A DNA stretch of 64,000 nucleotides from Chloroflexi bacterium bin125 (GTDB lineage Bacteria > Chloroflexota > Dehalococcoidia > Bin125), in the NCBI GenBank assembly GCA_002239025.1, contig MPNM01000007.1, positions 62,001 to 126,000 on the forward strand. The letters run 5' to 3'. The notes beneath the pieces are model-generated. The model ran no database searches and was not told the origin of the DNA. It saw only the letters and a program-made list of their open reading frames with translations. Shown in pieces: positions 51,659 to 59,636 of this stretch (its first letter is position 1; the number at the start of each line of letters is the position of its first letter). The position numbers and the translations under genes were made by a program.

Positions 51659-53302
51659 GTGACCACCTGGACCAACCAGCTCTACTTTGGCGACAACCTC
51701 AGCGTCCTCCGCGAGCACATTGCCGACGAATCCGTCGACCTGATCTACCTCGACCCGCCCTTCAACTCCAATGCGACCTACAACGTGCTGTTCAAGGAGC
51801 GCTCCGGCGAGGATTCGGCGGCTCAGATCACTGCGTTTGACGACACCTGGCACTGGACCATCGACTCTGAGCGCGCCTACCAGGAGGTGGTCACCGACGG
51901 ACCCGACAAGCTGGGCAAGCTGCTTCAGGCGATGCGCGACTTCCTCGGCCAGAACGACATGATGGCCTATCTCACGATGATGGCCCAGCGCCTCGCCGAA
52001 CTCCACCGAGTCCTCAAACCAACCGGAAGCATCTACCTCCATTGCGATCCAACGGCGAGCCACTATCTGAAGTTGCTGATGGACTCCGTGTTCGGCGGGA
52101 CCAATTTTAGGAATGAGATCGCGTGGAAAAGAACGACAAGCCACAACGATGCAAGAAGGAACTACAGTTCTGTGGCAGACAGCCTACTCTTCTATTCGAA
52201 GAGTGAGCAGTACTTCTTTCAAGCCCAACACGTTCCCTACACACAAGATTACATCGATCGTAACTTCAAATATACCGATGAGAAGGGGCGAAGATATAGC
52301 GCTGAAAACCTTCGTAGTCCGGGCCCGCGCCCAAATCTGACTTACGACTACAAGGGTTACAAACCTCACGCCAATGGTTGGACAGTTTCTCTCCAACGCA
52401 TGCAGCGACTGGATGCAGAGGGGCGTCTGCACTTTCCTAAGAGTAAGAACGGGCGGATCCGCCTCAAGCGATTTCTCGAGGAAATGCCTGGAGTGCCTTC
52501 AGGAAACGTCTGGGACGACATTAGGCCGATCGGTTCCCAGGCCCAGGAACGCCTCGGCTACCCGACACAAAAGCCCGAAGCCCTGCTCGAACGCATCGTC
52601 AAAGCCAGCAGCAACGAGGGCGATATCGTCCTAGACCCTTTCTGTGGTTGTGGTACCGCCATTGCTGTTGCCGAGCGGCTCAAGAGGCGGTGGATCGGCA
52701 TTGATGTCACGCATGTCGCTATTTCGCTGATGAAGCACCGACTCCACGACACCTTCGGAGCCGAACTCTCCGATTACAACGTCATCGGCCTGCCCGAGGA
52801 TGTCGCCAGCGCCCGCGCCCTCGCCGAGGACAGTGACAACGACGGCCGCTACCAGTTCGAGTACTGGGCGCTCGGCCTCGTCGACGCGCGGCCCGCGACC
52901 GGCAAGAAGGGCGCCGACTCCGGCATTGACGGCTACATCAACTTCTTCGACGACAACTCGGGCAAGGCCAAGCGGATCATCGTCCAGGTCAAAAGCGGAC
53001 ACGTCAACCGAGGCATAATTGCAACGCTCAAGGGCGACATGGATCGCGAGGACGCTGCAATCGGCATCTTCATCACCCTGGAAGAGCCGACCGAGCCGAT
53101 GCGCCAGGAAGCCATCGCCGCCGGTTTCTACGAGCCCGAGAGCCTGCCCGGCAACCAGTTCCCCAGGGTCCAGATCCTCACGATCGAGCAACTGCTCAAC
53201 GGAGACCAGCCCGAGTACCCGCGCTTTGCCGCCCCCCAAACCTTCCGCAAGGCCCCTCGCCGCAAACGGCAGCAAGGCGTCCAACAAACCCTCGACGCCT
53301 GA
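51659..53302 (+). CDS. DNA adenine/cytosine-N4 methyltransferase fused to an Mrr-like nuclease domain
   Basis: 547 residues. Residues 1-375 are a beta-class amino-methyltransferase: catalytic DPPFN (32-36), then a target-recognition stretch, then the AdoMet site DPFCGCGTA (326-334). Residues about 395-520 resemble an Mrr-type PD-(D/E)xK nuclease: FEYWALGLVDA (Glu401), DSGIDGYINF (Asp424) and IIVQVKSG (Gln443-x-Lys445). Both activities in one chain suggest a self-contained restriction-modification protein. GTG 51659 is preferred since homologues begin near TTWTNQLYFGDN; TTG 51617 is the alternative. Bases about 52100-52450 are AT-richer than the flanks. No separate restriction or specificity gene follows. 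Confidence 0.82.
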   Translation: MTTWTNQLYFGDNLSVLREHIADESVDLIYLDPPFNSNATYNVLFKERSGEDSAAQITAFDDTWHWTIDSERAYQEVVTDGPDKLGKLLQAMRDFLGQNDMMAYLTMMAQRLAELHRVLKPTGSIYLHCDPTASHYLKLLMDSVFGGTNFRNEIAWKRTTSHNDARRNYSSVADSLLFYSKSEQYFFQAQHVPYTQDYIDRNFKYTDEKGRRYSAENLRSPGPRPNLTYDYKGYKPHANGWTVSLQRMQRLDAEGRLHFPKSKNGRIRLKRFLEEMPGVPSGNVWDDIRPIGSQAQERLGYPTQKPEALLERIVKASSNEGDIVLDPFCGCGTAIAVAERLKRRWIGIDVTHVAISLMKHRLHDTFGAELSDYNVIGLPEDVASARALAEDSDNDGRYQFEYWALGLVDARPATGKKGADSGIDGYINFFDDNSGKAKRIIVQVKSGHVNRGIIATLKGDMDREDAAIGIFITLEEPTEPMRQEAIAAGFYEPESLPGNQFPRVQILTIEQLLNGDQPEYPRFAAPQTFRKAPRRKRQQGVQQTLDA

Positions 53303-53538
53303 ACCCGCTTCCCGATACAATCAAGACAGAACAGAAGAGCTAAGAGGCTGGAGGATGGGAAGCCCCGTATTTTTTCTGGCGGCGGCCCAGAAAATAAGTT
53401 CACCCTGAAACCTGAAAGCCGTCGCGAAGCCCTGCGAAACACAGGGAATCTGCAATCGAGGAGGACATAACACCCCGAAACAACCTGAAAAAACCTGAAA
53501 CCCCAGCAAGACACACGTACACGATGCCGGAGGTCGGA
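53303..53538. other. Gap with CCTGAAA repeats and no gene
   Basis: A 236-base gap between convergent genes. It contains the hairpin described separately and four short CCTGAAA units (about 53404-53500) in two pairs, ACCCTGAAACCTGAAAGCC and AACCTGAAAAAACCTGAAAC. I see no gene or known RNA in it. Confidence 0.45.
53372..53394. terminator. Probable bidirectional terminator hairpin
   Basis: Stem TTTTCTGG (53372-53379) pairs with CCAGAAAA (53387-53394) around CGGCGGC, flanked by T-rich sequence on the left and A-rich sequence on the right. It lies between the convergent methyltransferase and halogenase genes and could act on both strands. Confidence 0.5.
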
Positions 53539-55035
53539 TTAGCCCCGATACGCACGATTCAGGGCTTGCCTCATCTGCAGGGTCTGCGAGGCGGCGACGG
53601 CGTTTGACTTTCGGTATTGGTCCCAGCGCTCTCGCTCTCGGCGCGTCAGCTCCGGCTTGGCCGAGGTCGGTACTCTGAGGCCCAGCAGCATTGAGGCGTA
53701 GCCGCTGTAGCCGAAGATGGTCGCGTTCGAGGTCAGCCGCGCCAGCAGCCGCGAGGGACCGATCTCGGCGTAGCAGTCGACCATCTCCTGTATCTGACCC
53801 AGCGGCGACTCCGCTCGACAGTGCCGCCAGAACGGCGTGTCCTGGTGCTCGTTGAACTTGTAGTGCAGCGCGAGGAAGTCGCGCACGTCGTCCCAGGTCG
53901 AGGCGAAGCGCTCGTTGAGCAGATAGCGCAGCGAGTCGGTGAGGATGCGGTCGGAGTCGGTCAACGCCCAGGTCAGGTTGTAAATCTGCTCGATGATCAG
54001 GTGCAGCGAGGTCGCCTCCAGCGGCTCGACAAAGCCCGATGCGTTGCCAACCGCGACGACGTTCTCGACGACGTAGCGCTCGCGCCGGCCCGAGGGAAAC
54101 TTGAGCAGTCGCAGCTCCGCGCCGGCAAGCTGCGGCTGCAGAGCCCGCAGCTCCAACTCCGCCTCCTCCTCCGAGCAGAACTGCGACGAATAGACATAGC
54201 CGCGCGTGACCTGATCCTCAAAGTCAATCCGCCAGCACCAGCCGTGCTTCATCGTCGTCATCGTCGTGTAGGGCCGGATCGTGTCGTCCTCGGGAAAGTC
54301 GGCCCGCGACCACGAGCCGACCACCGCACGGTCGCAATAGAGCACGTCGCGATAGGAGATGTAGGGCTCCTCCAGCGTCTGACCCAGCAGCAGCGAGCCG
54401 AAGCCCGAGCAGTCAACGAACAAATCCGCCTCCAACTCGCGACCGCCGGCCAGCTTGAGCGATCTGACCCCGCCCAATTCGTTGCGCTCGACGCTCACCA
54501 CCTGGTCGGCGATCAGCTCCGCTCCCGAGGCCACCGACTTGCGCTCGAGGTAGTCGATGAACGAGGCGTTGGGCATGTGGTACGTCGCGCGCGGGTCAAG
54601 CTTGAGCCGGCCATTGCCAATCGTCGCTGGGGAGCGGTCGCGGTCCATGATCGCGTTGAACGCACTGGCGTCGCGCATGTCGTGGAGGCAGTAGAAGGCG
54701 TTCCACTTCGAGAGGCCCTCGACGCGCCGGTCGAGGTACTTGTCGAACGTGTAGTTGAAGTGCGGCACGTCCTTCGCGCCCCACTCAAAGCGCAGCCCCA
54801 GCTTCCAGCTCGGCCGAACCTCCCTGTGGAACTCGTTGCGGTCGATGCCCAGGTGCTCGTGCAAGTGGACCGGCACAGCGGGAGTCGTCGACTCGCCAAC
54901 GCCGATGATCGGAATGTCGGGAGAGTGGACAACCGTCAGCTTGATCTGAGGCAGCATCCGCCGAAACGTCAGCGCCGCGAGAAACCCAGCACTCCCGCCA
55001 CCCACGACCACTGCACTGCGAATCGGCTGAGGCAT
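53539..55035 (-). CDS. Flavin-dependent tryptophan halogenase-family protein
   Basis: A 498-residue flavoprotein: FAD-binding VVGGGSAGFLAALTF (GGGSAG 12-17), GVGESTTPAVP, Lys78 in SWKLGLRFEWG at the position of the hypohalite-binding Lys, and GNASGFVEPLEATSLHL. The WxWxIP signature is present as Trp266-x-Trp268-x-Ile270 with Asp271 instead of Pro. Members halogenate tryptophan or other aromatics using FADH2 and halide. A flavin reductase gene is not adjacent, nor any biosynthetic cluster, so an isolated tailoring or detoxifying role is possible. The altered signature leaves halogenating activity uncertain. Confidence 0.85.
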   Translation of the reverse strand: MPQPIRSAVVVGGGSAGFLAALTFRRMLPQIKLTVVHSPDIPIIGVGESTTPAVPVHLHEHLGIDRNEFHREVRPSWKLGLRFEWGAKDVPHFNYTFDKYLDRRVEGLSKWNAFYCLHDMRDASAFNAIMDRDRSPATIGNGRLKLDPRATYHMPNASFIDYLERKSVASGAELIADQVVSVERNELGGVRSLKLAGGRELEADLFVDCSGFGSLLLGQTLEEPYISYRDVLYCDRAVVGSWSRADFPEDDTIRPYTTMTTMKHGWCWRIDFEDQVTRGYVYSSQFCSEEEAELELRALQPQLAGAELRLLKFPSGRRERYVVENVVAVGNASGFVEPLEATSLHLIIEQIYNLTWALTDSDRILTDSLRYLLNERFASTWDDVRDFLALHYKFNEHQDTPFWRHCRAESPLGQIQEMVDCYAEIGPSRLLARLTSNATIFGYSGYASMLLGLRVPTSAKPELTRRERERWDQYRKSNAVAASQTLQMRQALNRAYRG

Positions 55036-55081
55036 CTCAAGCCTTAAGTGTTAGCCGCCTCCACGACGGCCGCGGCGAAGG

Positions 55082-55315
55082 TTACTGACCGCCAGAAACA
55101 CTTGGCTCGGAGCCGCTCAGCAACTCGTGCACGGCGGGAACGAGAGCACGGGGGATCAGCATGACGGAGTAGTCGCTATCCAAGAACGCTGCTTCATCTT
55201 CGGCGGTGGCCTCGTCGTCTGACTGCGACTCGTAGTGCTCGATCACACGATGCACTTTGGCCGCATCCCAGCCTGGTGGCAAGTCTGCCGGAGGTCCGCT
55301 GTTGCTCTGCGTCAT
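55082..55315 (-). CDS. Small antitoxin-like protein paired with BrnT-like toxin
   Basis: A 77-residue acidic protein: GWDAAKVHRVIEHYESQSDD, EATAEDEAAFL, then VMLIPRALVPAVHELL. Short acidic proteins of this form commonly follow RelE/BrnT-like genes. It overlaps the upstream gene by four bases (ATGA), so the order is toxin then antitoxin. No DNA-binding motif is evident. The call rests mainly on pairing. Confidence 0.6.
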   Translation of the reverse strand: MTQSNSGPPADLPPGWDAAKVHRVIEHYESQSDDEATAEDEAAFLDSDYSVMLIPRALVPAVHELLSGSEPSVSGGQ

Positions 55316-55596
55316 CGCCCTTTCCTTCTGCTGCGTCGCCGAAACGCGCGGAGCTGTTTGCCGGACAAGTCGTACGCGGTAATCACGAATACGCTGCCCG
55401 GCTCGGTGTGGCGTGTGTAGATCACACGCAGAAATCGCCCGCCGTCAGTTTGCCCAATTGCGATCCGTGAATCCTCCCGACCAGGCCGATCCTCTCGGGT
55501 CGAGAGTAACACTTCCTCCACCTCGTGCTCGGCCACCCCGTGCTTGTGAATGTGAGGAGTGCCGGTCTCCGGGTCAACGTAGAACCGCAGCTTCAT
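55312..55596 (-). CDS. BrnT/DUF4258-like putative toxin
   Basis: A 94-residue basic protein: KLRFYVDPETGTPHIHKHGV, EHEVEEVLLSTREDRPG, and DGGRFLRVIYTRHTEPGSVF then VITAYDLSGKQLRAFRRRSR. HGVxxxEVEEVL plus the IYTRH and ITAYDL strands fit the BrnT and DUF4258 groups of RelE-like ribonucleases. The His and Arg residues needed for RNA cleavage are plausible but not proven. It is the first gene of a pair with 55082. Confidence 0.65.
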   Translation of the reverse strand: MKLRFYVDPETGTPHIHKHGVAEHEVEEVLLSTREDRPGREDSRIAIGQTDGGRFLRVIYTRHTEPGSVFVITAYDLSGKQLRAFRRRSRRKGR

Positions 55597-55657
55597 AGCT
55601 CAGATGGACACCATGCTGCTGGAAACCTGGCCGGGACAACCCATGAGCATGCAAGCC

Positions 55658-56479
55658 TTACTCGTCCGCGGCGGCTGCCATCGCTTTCGCCAGGGTCTGT
55701 GCATTGACCACGCCGTGCTCGAGGAAGTCGGTCATGACTCGGGCGTAGGCCGACGGCACCTCACGCGGTACTCCGTGACCGACGCGGCTGAAGACGTGCA
55801 GCGTCGCGTTGCCGAGGCGGGCGAAGTCCTTCAGATTGGGCGTCAACAGCGAGTCGGCAGCGCCTGCCAGGAGCAGCGTCGGAGTCTGGATCTCACCCAG
55901 CCGGTCACCCTTGTGATAGCCAACCATCGCATCCCAGCAACCGTCGTAGTGACCCTCCGAGACGGAGAGTTGACGGTCCACCTGCGCCGGAACATCTGCA
56001 TGTGCGGACTCGCGTGGCACACCGGCCAGCGAAGTGCGGATCAACAGGTCTCGTTCCTTGTTCGCCCAGCGTTCGCGCATCGTGTCGCGAGCCGACTGCG
56101 GCATTGCGATTCCATCGGCCGGCGCCGGCGCGGACAGCGACAGACTCAGCAGCCGATCGGGATAGGACAGCCCCAGCTCGAAGCCGATCAGTCCACCCAT
56201 GCTCTGGCCGGCGTAGTGAAACTTGTCGAAGCCGTGGTAGTCGGCCATGCCGACCACGTCGGTAGCAAGCTGCTCGATCGTGTAGCCATCCTCAGGATGC
56301 GCAGAATCGCCCGCGCCGCGACAATCCATCGCGATGCAGCGGTATTGCGCGCTCATCCGCTCGATCACGCCCGACCATCCCTCGTGCGAGGCCGTGTAGC
56401 CGTGTTGGAAGATGATCGGGTCGCCGATGCCGGTGTCCTCGTAGTAGAGGTCGACGCCGTTCACGTGTGCGATTGCCAT
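55658..56479 (-). CDS. Alpha/beta-hydrolase (epoxide hydrolase/esterase-like)
   Basis: A 273-residue hydrolase: QHGYTASHEGW oxyanion loop, DCRGAGDSAHP, nucleophile elbow GQSMGG (Ser catalytic, about residue 93), a late Asp in LAGAADSLLTP and His in VGHGVPREVP. All triad members are present, unlike the hydrolase part of the gene at 3008. Substrate not predictable. It lies 17 bases downstream of an SDR gene on the same strand. Confidence 0.85.
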   Translation of the reverse strand: MAIAHVNGVDLYYEDTGIGDPIIFQHGYTASHEGWSGVIERMSAQYRCIAMDCRGAGDSAHPEDGYTIEQLATDVVGMADYHGFDKFHYAGQSMGGLIGFELGLSYPDRLLSLSLSAPAPADGIAMPQSARDTMRERWANKERDLLIRTSLAGVPRESAHADVPAQVDRQLSVSEGHYDGCWDAMVGYHKGDRLGEIQTPTLLLAGAADSLLTPNLKDFARLGNATLHVFSRVGHGVPREVPSAYARVMTDFLEHGVVNAQTLAKAMAAAADE

Positions 56480-56496
56480 AGAAGTCCCCTATCGAT

Positions 56497-57276
56497 CTAT
56501 CGGGCGTCATAGCCGCCGTCGACCGGCAGCGCCACGCCGTTAACGAAGCTGGCGTCGTCGGAGGCGAGGAACGCCGCCGCCGCCGCAATCTCCTCCGGCT
56601 GTCCCAATCGTCCAATCGGATGCAAGGAAGCGAGGAATTCCTCGGCGCCCTCCATCTCGCGGATTGGTGCGGTCATCGGTGTGTGGATGTAGCCCGGGCA
56701 GACGGCGTTCACGCGGACGCCGCGCGGACCGTAGGTCACGGCGAACTGTCGGGTGATTCCGACCACGCCGTGCTTGGCAGCGACGTACGCGCCTGCGCCT
56801 TCTTCCACTTCCAGGTCGATGTTCTGGGTCGAAGCGCCGCTTAGCAGTCCGTTGAGACCGGCGATCGACGCGGTGTTGATGATCGACCCGCCGCCACGCT
56901 CGGCCAGGGCGGCTGCGCCGTGGAAGGTGCCATAGTAGACACCACTCAGATTGACCGAGATCGTGCGGTCCCAGCCATACTGACTGCCGCCGACGCCAGC
57001 GTTGTTGAACAGCACATCCAGCCCACCCAGGACAGCGATAGTCTGCGCAAGTGCGTCCTTGACGGCGTCCTCCGATGTGACATCCAGCTCCATCGTCGCC
57101 GAGCGTCCGCCATGCTCGGCAATCTGTGCGGCGGTCGTCTGCGCGCCCTCGACGTTGATGTCGGCGCACATCACGGCGGCCCCCTCGGACGCCATCCGCA
57201 ACGCTGAAGCCTGGCCAATCCCCGATCCTGCTCCAGTGATCAGCGCCACGCGTCCATCGAGTCGATCCATTGCCAT
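56497..57276 (-). CDS. Classical SDR-family oxidoreductase
   Basis: A 259-residue classical SDR: TGAGSGIG (14-21), Asp39 in CADIN (NAD preference), NNAG (91-94), Ser137 in NTASIAG and Tyr164/Lys168 in YVAAK. PGYIHTPM and LPVDGGYDAR are typical of the C-terminus. It contains a small insertion at 146-160 (GASTQNIDLEVEEG). It pairs with the hydrolase at 55658 as a likely two-gene operon. Substrate unknown. Confidence 0.88.
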   Translation of the reverse strand: MAMDRLDGRVALITGAGSGIGQASALRMASEGAAVMCADINVEGAQTTAAQIAEHGGRSATMELDVTSEDAVKDALAQTIAVLGGLDVLFNNAGVGGSQYGWDRTISVNLSGVYYGTFHGAAALAERGGGSIINTASIAGLNGLLSGASTQNIDLEVEEGAGAYVAAKHGVVGITRQFAVTYGPRGVRVNAVCPGYIHTPMTAPIREMEGAEEFLASLHPIGRLGQPEEIAAAAAFLASDDASFVNGVALPVDGGYDAR

Positions 57277-57401
57277 TGCTATCGCCCCTCACTGTCATCA
57301 TGCTGTGTTCGCGTAGTCTAGGTCTGCAGCCAAAGTCGCGTCCTGACCTGCCATTAGGCTGCGTATTGTGACCTTCAAGAGATAGCCCTGAGGAGTTCGA
57401 A

Positions 57402-57884
57402 ATGCCGATTGCCGTAGGAGATGCCCTGCCCGACGCCAAGGGGACCGTGATGTCCGGTGGACGCCCCGGACCGGTCAGTGTCAATGAGCTCGTTGGCGAC
57501 AAGAAGACCGTGATCTTTGGCGTGCCCGGCGCGTTCACGCCGACCTGCACCAACGATCACCTGCCGACGTTCGCCACTTCCGCCGACCAGCTCAACGCTG
57601 CCGGCATTGAGCAGACGATCTGCATGTCGACCAACGACATCTTCGTCCTGCAGGCCTGGAACGCTGCGCATGGCGCCGACCACATCACGATGCTCGCCGA
57701 CGGCTCGGGCGACATCACCCGCGCGATGGACATCGGGCTCGACCTCGGTGGTCTGGGACTCGGCTTCCGCTGCACCCGTTTTGCCATGCTGGTTGACGGC
57801 GGCGTGGTCAAGGCCTTCCAGACCGAGGAGAATCCCGGCACCTGCGCGATGACTTCGGCTGCGGCCATCCTCGAGCACGCCTAA
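57402..57884 (+). CDS. Peroxiredoxin, Prx5 type
   Basis: A 160-residue peroxiredoxin: GDALPDAKGTV, NELVGDKKTVIFGVPGAFTPTCTNDHLP with peroxidatic Cys49, and FQTEENPGTCAMTSAAAIL, where a second Cys could resolve the sulfenate. Prx5/AhpE-like enzymes reduce H2O2 and organic peroxides in the cytoplasm with thiol donors. The variable middle (GLDLGGLGLGFRC) contains an extra Cys. It is divergent from the SDR gene and followed after 29 bases by a small membrane protein. Confidence 0.88.
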   Translation: MPIAVGDALPDAKGTVMSGGRPGPVSVNELVGDKKTVIFGVPGAFTPTCTNDHLPTFATSADQLNAAGIEQTICMSTNDIFVLQAWNAAHGADHITMLADGSGDITRAMDIGLDLGGLGLGFRCTRFAMLVDGGVVKAFQTEENPGTCAMTSAAAILEHA

Positions 57885-57913
57885 GCCCTTCCAGGTGCGA
57901 CTCGTGGTGAGCC

Positions 57914-58420
57914 ATGTCGGAGGCCAACGCTATACCCACAGGCGCTGACGAGCTGCGTCGCAAGGACGCGGAGGCGTTGCTGCGCTTTCGCAGTGTCCGT
58001 AGTGCGCACACGTATCAGGCCTCCTGGTACAACAACGCGACGTTCGTGTTTCCGTTGCTCGCGGTGATCGTCTCGGCCATCATCTGGCTCGTGACGGGCA
58101 GCGCCGAGGCCGGCGGCGCCGCAATCTTCTTTCTCGTTGTGACCGCCGCGATGTTGCCAGTCGTCTTTATCACCTGGCAGCGACAGACCACTGCGGTACT
58201 CGTCCATGAGGAAGGTGTGACCGCGCTGCATTCAGGACTTGAGCAACAGACGATCGAGTGGGACGAGCTGCGCAGCGTCAGGCGCGTCGAGACGATGGGC
58301 AACGTCCGCTGGTACCTCGACGGCGCGGGCGAAGAACACATTGTGATCGAGGGTGAGATCGCCGAACGCGAGCGACTATTGGATGAAGCTCGGTCGGAGT
58401 TCGAGCGTCGCGGAGGCTAG
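57914..58420 (+). CDS. Two-helix membrane protein with C-terminal PH-like domain
   Basis: 168 residues: a basic N-terminus, two membrane segments (FVFPLLAVIVSAIIWLV and AAIFFLVVTAAMLPVVFI), then a soluble strand-rich part (TTAVLVHEEGVTALHSGLEQ, IEWDELRSVRRVE, VRWYLDGAGEEHIVIEG) resembling bacterial PH-like domains such as YcxB or DUF6585. It ends in a helix. Function unknown. It overlaps the convergent gene at 58417 by four bases. Confidence 0.72.
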   Translation: MSEANAIPTGADELRRKDAEALLRFRSVRSAHTYQASWYNNATFVFPLLAVIVSAIIWLVTGSAEAGGAAIFFLVVTAAMLPVVFITWQRQTTAVLVHEEGVTALHSGLEQQTIEWDELRSVRRVETMGNVRWYLDGAGEEHIVIEGEIAERERLLDEARSEFERRGG

Positions 58421-58938
58421 CCGCCGCCGGCACCGAAAGCTGGGCCATCTGGTGTGTTCAGGGTTGGTCGGGAGTCGGCGGGCAGGGCGATCGCAGTGAT
58501 TGCTGTCTCGCCGTCGTCGTCCAGGATGATCGTGACGGCGGCACCGGCGCCGATGGTCAGCGGGTCGACACGCTGGAGGCGCAAGAGGAATGTCGTTTCA
58601 TCGGTGAGCTGAATCGTCGTCCGGCCTGTCGGTGAGTCGATGATCAGTTTGCCGTCGGAGATGGACAGCACGCGACCCGTGAGCACCTGGCGTCCCTGAA
58701 GGCCCTCGGCGTTGCCGAATGGACTGAGGCCGCTGCCACCCAGGACGAGCCCGGCGTTGGGATCGGCCGTTTCGTCGATGTCGATTTGCAGCCGTCCGGC
58801 GACGACGGATTCGGCGGTCACGAGGTCTTCGGCCGTCGGCTGGGTCGCGACCACGTCAGAGCCGACATACCAACCGCCGACACCGGCAGCAGCCAGCGCG
58901 CCCGCGATAATCAGCCAGCCAAGCAGTCTGCGCGTCAT
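58417..58938 (-). CDS. Membrane-anchored DUF5666-like beta protein
   Basis: 173 residues with one N-terminal membrane anchor (LLGWLIIAGALAAAGVGGWY) followed by a periplasmic or outer-face region. GRVLSISDGKLIIDSPTGRT and TETTFLLRLQRVDPLTIGAG, then AVTIILDDDGETAITAIAL, fit the small OB-like DUF5666 barrel. Function unknown. It overlaps the upstream gene by four bases (ATGA), and the two products have the same overall design. Confidence 0.7.
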   Translation of the reverse strand: MTRRLLGWLIIAGALAAAGVGGWYVGSDVVATQPTAEDLVTAESVVAGRLQIDIDETADPNAGLVLGGSGLSPFGNAEGLQGRQVLTGRVLSISDGKLIIDSPTGRTTIQLTDETTFLLRLQRVDPLTIGAGAAVTIILDDDGETAITAIALPADSRPTLNTPDGPAFGAGGG

Positions 58939-59390
58939 TGGTTCGCGTCCGCCAGAATGGCTTCGACCGCAGCGTCTCCGGTGAGTGCAGTGGAGGCGGG
59001 GATGATCACGATGCCGGTAGTGATGAAGGTGTTCACGTTGTCGTCTGTCGCCCCGACCACGACGTAGTCGCCAGGCTCCACCCCATCAGTCCAGATTGGC
59101 AGCATCGCTTCAATGACGGAGTCATCCTGGAATCGAATGGTGTGCAGCGTGTCGCCGACGCGGACGATCCATGTGTCGCCCGATCGTTCAGTGACGAATC
59201 CGCTCAGGTCACCGACCGGCCCGCCGTCGCTGCCGACTCTGCCTTGCTGGGAGCTTTCGTAGACACGCACCACTTCCTGCTCCTCGGGAGCGCCCCACTG
59301 AAAGCCTGCGCCCAGCGCAGCGCCGAAGACGATCCCGGCCAAGGGAATGATCAGCAAACGCGAAGCGAAGCCACTGAGTCGGTTGCGCAC
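58935..59390 (-). CDS. Membrane-anchored beta protein, partner of 58417
   Basis: 151 residues from GTG 59390: one membrane anchor (LLIIPLAGIVFGAALGAGF) then a strand-rich domain (SGFVTERSGDTWIVRVGD, IRFQDDSVIEAMLPIWTDG, GDYVVVGATDDNV). The frame is open back to 59504, but those 38 residues (SPPSGGGDAEGRGG) are encoded by a copy of the GC-rich repeat at 59423-59570, so the longer form is doubtful. It forms a coupled pair with the next gene. Function unknown. Confidence 0.7.
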   Translation of the reverse strand: MRNRLSGFASRLLIIPLAGIVFGAALGAGFQWGAPEEQEVVRVYESSQQGRVGSDGGPVGDLSGFVTERSGDTWIVRVGDTLHTIRFQDDSVIEAMLPIWTDGVEPGDYVVVGATDDNVNTFITTGIVIIPASTALTGDAAVEAILADANQ

Positions 59391-59422
59391 GGTGTTGAGG
59401 TTATTCCTGTTCGTGTTCGTTC

Positions 59423-59570
59423 GGGGATCCCCCCCTCTGCCTTCGGCATCTCCCCCCCCAGAGGGGGGAGAAAAGGGGTGGTCAATTGGCATCTCTCCCT
59501 GCAAGGGGGGGAGAGGGGAATTGGAGGATATGCAACAGTCTCCAGAGGGGGGAGAACGGGGGTGGTTTAG
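59423..59570. repeat. GC-rich palindromic repeat between AOR and membrane-protein genes
   Basis: GGGGATCCCCCCCTCTGCCT, TCGGCATCTCCCCCCCAGAG, then TCTCCCTGCAAGGGGGGGAG and GATATGCAACAGTCTCCAGA followed by GGGGGGAG. The same blocks occur at 38585-38806. Part of it is readable as the extended N-terminus of the gene at 58935. Confidence 0.65.
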
Positions 59571-59583
59571 TTGTCAGTCACAA

Positions 59584-59609
59584 AGAGGGCGGACCGAAGT
59601 CCGCCCTCT
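59584..59609 (-). terminator. Rho-independent-type terminator of the AOR gene
   Basis: A perfect 11-base stem, AGAGGGCGGAC (59584-59594) with GTCCGCCCTCT (59599-59609), loop of four bases. On the minus strand it is 27 bases after the AOR stop and is followed by TTTGTGAC, a short T-rich tail. Confidence 0.7.
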
Positions 59610-59636
59610 CTGCTGTTTGCGTTGCGAACTACGTCG

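Noticed and set aside
53821-55047. A 408-codon plus-strand frame opposite the halogenase
   Set aside because: Shadow frame; composition is Arg/Val-rich without motifs, and the minus-strand FAD and Trp motifs are convincing.
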